Shown piece by piece: positions 17,444 to 23,500 of a stretch of DNA of 25,754 nt. The stretch lies in IMG/VR virus record IMGVR_UViG_3300025896_000179, positions 1 to 25,754 of that record; one strand, 5' to 3'. Each line of letters begins with the position of its first letter. Position 1 is the stretch's first letter. The stretch is from a virus. The position numbers and the translations under genes were made by a program. The notes beneath the pieces are model-generated. The model did not search any database. It was not told where the DNA came from and saw only the letters and a program-made list of their open reading frames with translations.

Positions 17444-18340
17444 TTAAAAAGGTAAATCATCTTCGTCTTCTTCAACGCTAACCGTTGCTGTTGTAGTTGC
17501 TTCAGCAGCTTGTACATTAGCTTTAACGTTTTCAACACCCATTGTTAATTCAGACTCTAAAGTTGAATTTTCATCAGTACCGATTGAAGCTTTGTCAACG
17601 AATTTTTTCTCGTCCTTATCCCATACTGGAACACCACCTTTAACAATGATTTCTAAGTAATCGTAAGTTCTTACAGAGTAAACATCTTCCCAAGTTCTTA
17701 CATCTTCTAACCATTCCGTTTTTTGGTCTTGGTCTTCAGATAAACCACTAGGGTCTAAAGAAGCAACAGCTGATACAACTGGGATACCGTTTTGATTTCT
17801 GTTAATAGTTAACAATAAATCTCTACCTGTTTCTGCGTTTGTAACGTCTTTTTTGATTGCGTTAAGAACACCGATGATTTTGTCATAGATACCCTCTTTA
17901 CGGTAATCGTGGTTGAATCTCCAGAATTTAACTCCTTCTTCTTCATTATCTCTGTCGATAACTTTTACAACGTACATCTTACGTGCATTGTATTTTTTAG
18001 CTAATTCTTTATCAGAATCTTTTCCAGTCGCTAATAAAGCTTCACGAGCTTCGCAGAAAGGACAAGCCTCACCTTTTTCATGTTTCAAACATGGGAATGT
18101 TTTCCATTCACCATCAACTTGAACTTTGTGTGCGTGTAATTCAACGAAAGGTGTAGAACCATCAGTTGTAGGAAGGACTCTAATTTGTTTAGTAGCCGAT
18201 TTCACACCTTCTTTAATGAACGTGTTAAAATAATTTTTTAAGTCATAAACCTTAGCGGTTTCTGATTTCACGTACTTCGGAGCGTTGTTCTTCTCGTACT
18301 GTGCTAACATTGCATCTAATGCATTTTTTTCATTACTCAT
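17444..18340 (-). CDS. Single-stranded DNA-binding protein, T4 gp32-like
   Basis: The 298-residue product coats single-stranded DNA at the fork and helps the recombinase and helicase; T4 gp32 has 301 residues. The zinc site is H71-x12-C84-x8-C93-x2-C96, nearly the same spacing as T4 (H64-x12-C77-x9-C87-x2-C90). The N-terminal part is Lys-rich and helical, as needed for cooperative self-binding. The C-terminus is acidic and ends EEDEDDLPF, close to the DDDIPF tip of bacterial SSB that recruits partner proteins. The gene has its own tandem host-type promoters in a 236-bp gap and its own terminator, which suits a protein needed in large amounts. The family call is firm. Confidence 0.95.
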   Translation of the reverse strand: MSNEKNALDAMLAQYEKNNAPKYVKSETAKVYDLKNYFNTFIKEGVKSATKQIRVLPTTDGSTPFVELHAHKVQVDGEWKTFPCLKHEKGEACPFCEAREALLATGKDSDKELAKKYNARKMYVVKVIDRDNEEEGVKFWRFNHDYRKEGIYDKIIGVLNAIKKDVTNAETGRDLLLTINRNQNGIPVVSAVASLDPSGLSEDQDQKTEWLEDVRTWEDVYSVRTYDYLEIIVKGGVPVWDKDEKKFVDKASIGTDENSTLESELTMGVENVKANVQAAEATTTATVSVEEDEDDLPF

Positions 18341-18392
18341 TTTTGTTTTTTGTTTATATATTTACGTTATTTATTCTCTTCTTTTTATACTA

Positions 18393-18423
18393 CAAATATA
18401 CGAAATTTTACAAAAAAGTCAAG
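18393..18423 (-). promoter_or_regulatory. Proximal gp32 promoter (host type)
   Basis: On the minus strand TATATTTG (18393-18400) matches TAnnTTTG, with CTTG (18420-18423) 19 bp upstream as the -33 box. The same stretch also reads TTGACT and TATATT, so an ordinary sigma-70 layout would fit as well. It lies about 50 bp before the gp32 start. Confidence 0.65.
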
Positions 18424-18472
18424 CTTTTTTAACACTTATTTTAAAGTATTTTTTATGTAATTTTCCTTTAAA

Positions 18473-18504
18473 CAAAGATACGAATGTTTTTCAAAGATTG
18501 CAAC
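18473..18504 (-). promoter_or_regulatory. Distal gp32 promoter (host type)
   Basis: On the minus strand TATCTTTG (18473-18480) matches TAnnTTTG, with GTTG (18501-18504) 20 bp upstream as the -33 box. It shares TTCGTAT-n-TTTGT with the proximal copy 80 bp downstream. It starts below the terminator of the preceding operon, so gp32 has two independent starts. Confidence 0.6.
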
Positions 18505-18532
18505 ATTTTTACAATAAAAAAGTATTTAAAAT

Positions 18533-18557
18533 AAAAAAGCCCCTAAAATAGGGGCTT
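18533..18557 (-). terminator. Strong intrinsic terminator after the 249-aa gene
   Basis: On the minus strand AAGCCCCTA-TTT-TAGGGGCTT forms a 9-bp stem with a 3-nt loop, followed by six T residues. It lies 20 bp below the stop of the 249-aa gene and separates the four-gene unknown operon from the gp32 unit. Confidence 0.92.
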
Positions 18558-18576
18558 AATTGTTATTTGTTTTTAA

Positions 18577-19326
18577 TTACATATCTTCTTCATCAAAATC
18601 ATCTGGTGTTGAACCAAAGCTTTTTTTGATTTCTGGTTCGCTAAAATCAGAGTCAACATCGTCTTGTGTTAACACGTATTCTTTTTTCTTTCCTTCACCA
18701 TTCATTACATCATATTGACCTTCTTTATCGGCCCAATAATCTGTAAGTTTTTGTGAATAAGGGAATGAACTTAGAGAACGCATTTCTAATTTTTCAACAT
18801 CAGTTGGGTTTCTTTTTATGATTTCATTTTCTAATTCTTCAATCTTAGCACTTACCATATCCATCTTAGCAATACGAGATTCTAAGTCAGTTAATTTTTG
18901 TAAAAGCATTTCAGAATTTTGACTAGCTTTATCAGCTGCCATTTTAGCTTCTTCAGAACCTTTAACTAATGAAGTAACATCTACTTCAACGTCATCAGTC
19001 GCTGGTTCAGCTGGCATTGCTGGAGCTGGTGCTGGAGCCGCTGGCTCTGGTGGTGCTTCAGTATCTGTTGGTTCCGCTGGTGCTTCCCCATCTGCTGGAG
19101 CTGCATCGTCAACACCTAATTCAGCACCAATACTTGCTGCCGCATCGTCTGCTGGTTCTAAGTCAGTTGGAACTTCATCGGCTTCGTCTAATTCCTTATC
19201 AATTAATAAAGGTTTTTCGTATTCTACAGGTGATTGACTTTCAGCATACCATTGATAACCTTCCATTTGATTGAAACGTCTTAATTCTTCTTTAAGTAAC
19301 TCTGGGTTAAATTTTGTTTTCTTCAT
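18577..19326 (-). CDS. Acidic Pro/Ala-rich coiled-coil protein of unknown role (249 aa)
   Basis: No family is recognised. The N-terminus is a basic helix (MKKTKFNPELLKEELRRFNQ). Residues 44-115 are a low-complexity acidic segment built from Asp, Glu, Pro and Ala, surely disordered. Residues about 120-172 form a probable coiled coil (LLQKLTDLESRIAKM ... IEELENEIIKR). The tail is acidic and ends DDFDEEDM. The layout suggests a linker-type or scaffold-like structural protein, and similar disordered plus coiled-coil proteins occur in virion cores or tails, but nothing here proves it. Its start overlaps the stop of the 64-aa gene by one base (TAATG), so translation is coupled. The Pro/Ala segment is visibly richer in G and C than its surroundings because of its amino-acid content. 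It is the last gene before a strong terminator. Confidence 0.8.
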   Translation of the reverse strand: MKKTKFNPELLKEELRRFNQMEGYQWYAESQSPVEYEKPLLIDKELDEADEVPTDLEPADDAAASIGAELGVDDAAPADGEAPAEPTDTEAPPEPAAPAPAPAMPAEPATDDVEVDVTSLVKGSEEAKMAADKASQNSEMLLQKLTDLESRIAKMDMVSAKIEELENEIIKRNPTDVEKLEMRSLSSFPYSQKLTDYWADKEGQYDVMNGEGKKKEYVLTQDDVDSDFSEPEIKKSFGSTPDDFDEEDM

Positions 19327-19520
19327 TAGAATAATAATTGTCTACCGTCTTCTGTTATTATTTTTTTGTTGATTCTTTCTAAGATGCTTTTATCACCTTT
19401 GATAATACAAACACCAGAACTACAATCTAAGTTAGGGTCTTGTCCTTCTGTATTCAAAAAACTATCTAGAGTTTTATCTAAAGTTTTTGTTGGTTCTTTC
19501 TCTATTTTTTTATTTTCCAT
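19326..19520 (-). CDS. Small unknown protein with Cys pair (64 aa)
   Basis: No family is recognised. The 64-residue product begins with charged Lys/Glu-rich sequence (MENKKIEKEPTK) and then has a compact part with two cysteines, C33 and C38, in LDCSSGVCIIKGD, followed by a helix-like stretch and the ending TEDGRQLLF. It has no membrane segment. The stop and the next ATG overlap as TAATG, which supports it being a real, translated gene coupled to the 249-aa protein. Upstream is a 52-bp AT-rich gap after the 133-aa gene. The strong coupling suggests the two products act together. Confidence 0.75.
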   Translation of the reverse strand: MENKKIEKEPTKTLDKTLDSFLNTEGQDPNLDCSSGVCIIKGDKSILERINKKIITEDGRQLLF

Positions 19521-19572
19521 GATATTAAATTTTAAGTATATTTTTATCTTTTATATAAATATCACAAAAACA

Positions 19573-19974
19573 TTAAAAAATCCTAGATATGTTGAAAATG
19601 GTAAGGTCTTTACCGTTTAATAGTATAAGTTTATTTTGATATTCATCCCAATCTATCTTGATTGATTTATTGTCAACATTTCCAATAGACTCTGGAAATT
19701 TTTCCTCTATCAGTTTGTTTAGTGCGTTTATGGTATATAAAGCGTTACCTCGTTTGTGTATTGATACAGCACTAGGGAATAGGTTTTTAAGGTTTAATGG
19801 TTTATCTTCTGGAATCGCTATTTTAAACGTTATGATAACTTTGGATTCATCATCTAGGTTTTCATACCCAAAGACTTTATCTTTGTTTATATTAAATTTT
19901 ACTTCTAAGTAGTTCAGAAACCATTCAACCCTCTCTGGGAATATGAATGATGCTAGTAGTATCGTTTTGTCCAT
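19573..19974 (-). CDS. Unknown protein (133 aa) overlapping its upstream neighbour
   Basis: No family is recognised. The 133-residue protein looks like a compact alpha/beta domain: a start strand and helix (MDKTILLASFIFPERVEWFLNYLEVKF), a central strand KVIITFKIAIP, and a helix in KRGNALYTINALNKLIEEKF (74-93), then DWDEYQNKLILLNGKDLTIFNISRIF. No catalytic motif, zinc site or membrane helix is seen. Its first 50 bp overlap the end of the 212-aa gene in another frame, an unusually long overlap that points to coupled translation and a long-standing gene pair. It belongs to the operon begun by the promoter at 20568-20599. Function unknown. Confidence 0.78.
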   Translation of the reverse strand: MDKTILLASFIFPERVEWFLNYLEVKFNINKDKVFGYENLDDESKVIITFKIAIPEDKPLNLKNLFPSAVSIHKRGNALYTINALNKLIEEKFPESIGNVDNKSIKIDWDEYQNKLILLNGKDLTIFNISRIF

Positions 19975-20563
19975 TTTTTATAGAAAATAAGTAAGGTATG
20001 TATCGAACTTTATTACCTAGTTCTTCCACAGTGTTTTTATATTCTATAAGTATCTCATCAGAACCCAAAAAGACCGCACTCATTGACTTAATTTTATTTC
20101 GTATCTTGCCAGAATTTAATCCAATGTAAGATAATAGCTTCAAATCTATCCCAAATAGATATTTATCACCATATAGATAAATCATATCACCATGAACATA
20201 TGTGATAATTTTTTTCAATGAATAAATTTTTCTTACTATTTTCCAAAGAGTTCTGCTTCGATATTGTATTGGGTCAACAAATATATATATAATTTCTTTT
20301 GTTAAGTCCCCATACACCTTTCTTATAAACCAAGATAAGTCTTCTTGGAATTTATCTCTCTTTTCTGTTCTTTTGAACGTCCAATAAAGATTAGCTTCAA
20401 CACGAATATCCATGATATCAAAATCTGGATAGTGTTTGTTTACATAGTCGTAACCAACAATTAGTGTAGGTAATCCATGGATTATTTCATCCATGGATTG
20501 TACTACATTAAATTCTTCTGAAACATCTATTTTATTATTTGAAACTATATTTGCAATTTTCAT
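19925..20563 (-). CDS. Unknown protein (212 aa), first gene of a four-gene operon
   Basis: No family is recognised. The 212-residue product is mixed alpha/beta, with a strand-rich start (MKIANIVSNNKIDVSEEFNVV), LPTLIVGYDYVNKHYPDF (31-48), an aromatic and basic middle (LYWTFKRTEKRDKF) and a C-terminal half rich in Lys, Ile and Tyr. It has no membrane segment. The ATG at 20563 lies right at the predicted transcription start of the consensus promoter, so the mRNA may be leaderless; the next in-frame ATG, M24, sits within a strong inverted repeat. The 3' end overlaps the 133-aa gene by 50 bp. It is separated from the giant hub gene by only 36 bp. Its role, and whether it is early or late, cannot be read from the sequence. 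Confidence 0.8.
   Translation of the reverse strand: MKIANIVSNNKIDVSEEFNVVQSMDEIIHGLPTLIVGYDYVNKHYPDFDIMDIRVEANLYWTFKRTEKRDKFQEDLSWFIRKVYGDLTKEIIYIFVDPIQYRSRTLWKIVRKIYSLKKIITYVHGDMIYLYGDKYLFGIDLKLLSYIGLNSGKIRNKIKSMSAVFLGSDEILIEYKNTVEELGNKVRYIPYLFSIKNGQNDTTSIIHIPREG
20473..20498 (-). repeat. Double CCATGG-type inverted repeat inside the start of the 212-aa gene
   Basis: The 10-bp palindrome ATCCATGGAT occurs at 20473-20482 and again at 20489-20498, centres 16 bp apart. The left copy extends to a 14-bp palindrome, TAATCCATGGATTA (20471-20484). In the transcript the two copies pair as a stem of at least 10 bp with the 6-nt loop GAAATA, enclosing codon M24. It could be an operator or an RNA hairpin controlling translation. 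The codons here (Q22-L31) also encode protein, so chance is possible. Confidence 0.7.
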
Positions 20564-20567
20564 ACTG

Positions 20568-20599
20568 CAAAGGTACTAAATTAATTTGAATAAAACAAA
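20568..20599 (-). promoter_or_regulatory. Consensus Bacteroidetes promoter for the 212-133-64-249 aa operon
   Basis: On the minus strand a perfect -33 box TTTG (20596-20599), 20 bp spacer, and a perfect -7 box TACCTTTG (20568-20575) are present. It fills the 36-bp gap after the giant hub gene, with the -33 box touching that gene's stop codon. The expected start of transcription is at or within a few bases of the ATG of the 212-aa gene. Confidence 0.8.
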
Positions 20600-23500
20600 T
20601 TATGTCATCCATGTATTCATTTTATCATCAACATTAATATTGAATCCATAATCTTTTAACGTAACCGCAATACCCGCACAATATGTTGTTGGGTTATTAT
20701 TATCACCCCATGGGGCGTATACATTAACAAATTGTCTAAGTGTTGGTGAATTACCAGCAACATAGTTATAATCACCAGTTGCTTTGTATGGAACACCACT
20801 ATCGTCAAATAATTTATTTGAGTCAATGTCGTAACAATTAGGATAATTAGCTGATGCTGTCGCTGTTACTTTACCACTAACCCATTTATTTAATTTACCC
20901 AAGTAAGCAGTCCAACCCTCGGCCCATGTAGCGTAATGTGCATATCCATCACCACTTCTTATGTTTCCTGGATTTTTTCTTTCTGGTGAAGTATCTAAAC
21001 CTTCAATTACACCTTGTGTCATAGCCATAACACCTTTTTTAGTTAAAGCACCATTTGTATAAAATTCTGGTACTAGTTTTAAACCAGCTACTGATTGTGA
21101 TGGACCAGTCAATTTTTTAATGATTTGATTCTTGTATGATTTTTGTGTTGTAAATGGTTTATTTTTACTAACCGCTGGACAACCAACTTCAGTTCCGTCA
21201 CCAGCACCTTTAACATATTTATATTCACAACCAACATATACAGCTGGTGTTCCATCTTTTGTTTTAGGGTTTGTAACTAAACCTGGTTTGTAATCTTTAT
21301 TAACAGAAACCGTATTACCGTAACTTGCTGGGTTTAATTCCATTAAACATTTTGCAGCTGTACCATGGTATTCAAAATGCCAATGTTCTTCTAACCCATT
21401 ACCATCTCTAAGTTTATATGGTTGCATCCAACCATATTTATATGAATTAGTCATCAACCAGCCATAAGCTGGGTTTGTTGTCCAATTAAAGAAACTAGCT
21501 GGACTACCATTTTTATTATCATTGTGGAATACCTTACCGTCTTTACTAAACATTTGTAAATCGACAGCAATACCCCAACCATGGTTAGTTCTACCAACTT
21601 TTGCAACACCTTTACTACCTGTACCAGCTAATTCTATTTGATGTGCTGTACTTCTATATAATGATGTAATATAAGCATAAGTTTTACCTTCACCACCGAC
21701 TACAAAATTTTCAGATTTCATCCACGCAACCCAATCAGTTAACATTTGAACTAAAGGTTTAACTGCTTCATCTACCAATACTCTTTCTGATTTAGCATAA
21801 GTGGCATTTAAAATAATATTTATACCAGGAATTTCTGGTACATATGTAAATTTGATATTATCAGTGTTGCCTTTTGTACCACCATTCATCACACCATTTT
21901 CCATTATAGTTTGTACAATTGGTGGGAATATACCACTTGTTTCAGTACCACCAGCTGTATTACCGCTAGCTTGACTTGTATCAATGGTATCAGCCAATGA
22001 CATGTATAAATCCATAGCTGATAATGTTGGTGTTTTAGTGTATTTAATTCTAACACCTGTGAAATTTGTCATCATTGAGTTTGGTTTAATAGCGTGTTTA
22101 ACTCTAGTAATCATATAAGCTCCATGGAACATAGGTATATTATCCAATTGGAAGTACATCATAGGTTGAATCATGGCATTACCCATCATCTCAACTTGTG
22201 CTGTATAACTTCTTACTGAATATACGTTATATATGTTTTGACCAGCAATACTTCTATTTGTTTCTGAACCCTTTTGTGATATATCTTCTTGAATTTGAAG
22301 TGATTCATCAGTTTCTGAAAATTCACTTTGGTCAAGATTTATATCTTTGAATATATTTTGGTTCTGTTGGCTATATTTTACCGTAAACACACCCATACCG
22401 TCTTCATAATCCTTGGTTTCTGTTGTAAAGTCAACTGGTGTAGCAGCCATATCAACATTTGAAGAACCGTTACCGTTATCTACACATCTAAAGTCAACAC
22501 CATCATTAGGATAATCTGCGTTTTTAAAATCTAAGTGTTTAGATTTAACACCAGTATATACACAAACAAATGATGGACCACACGAACCCTTACTAATAGC
22601 TTCATCGTAATCACCATAAGGTTTAAATATTGCTTCAATTTCTTCTTGTTTTCTAAAATTAATAAAATTAGGTAAAGCAACAAAGTCGAAATTATTTGAC
22701 GCTAATAATGAACTAATAGAGTCATAAACACTAGTATTTGTATTTTCAACCAAATAATCATTTATCGGTAATGGGTTAATATAAAGCTCTCTACCGATAT
22801 CTTTGAATGAACGACTAACAAATCTAAACGTATCAATAAATTTAGGACTTTTATTACCATATTCTATAGCTAATCCAGTATCAACAACACTTCTACCATT
22901 TGTCCCACCGCATTGATACATAATATTCGCTGCATCTGTTGTTCCAGCTAACCATTTATCACGTATGTTTTTACATGTACGATATAGTACTAATTTTATT
23001 GTATCCTCGTTAGACGTTCCAAATATTGATTGTTCTAAATCTTTCTTGATATTCGATTCAGAATAAGCATCAGCTGTCGTCTTTAACTTGGTTATCATTG
23101 CGTTAAAATATTTATCAAAAACTTCTTTTTTAACTAAAATTGGTTCACGTAATTTTTGGTAAAATACGGCTTTGTCAGTTATTGGTGTTTCCCAAATTTT
23201 CCAACCCGTATTAACTATAATTAATTCTTGAGTCAACCCATCTATGATTCTAGTAACAGCTGGGTTTGTTGTATAATCACCTTTTAACTCTAAAAACATA
23301 TAATAAGCATGCTTTGGTTGTCTAGTATTAGTTTCTGGTATGCGGTCACCTTCTTGAATCACTATTGTCATGATATCATATGACTCTATATTTTTAATGT
23401 TTGGTTCGTTTACAATTAAACTAGCTGGTAGATGATAATTACCTAAATTATCTAAAACAGCAGCATTGTGTAACTTTTGTAGGTATTTATAATAACTAGT

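Noticed and set aside
18970-19180. G/C-richer segment in the 249-aa gene that looked like possible foreign DNA.
   Set aside because: It follows from the Ala/Pro/Glu/Asp-rich protein composition (GCT, CCA, GAA codons) and needs no transfer.
20706-20715. CCCCATGGGG palindrome near the end of the hub gene.
   Set aside because: It is explained by the conserved protein motif YAPWGDNN (codons for A-P-W-G), with no terminator or operator context.
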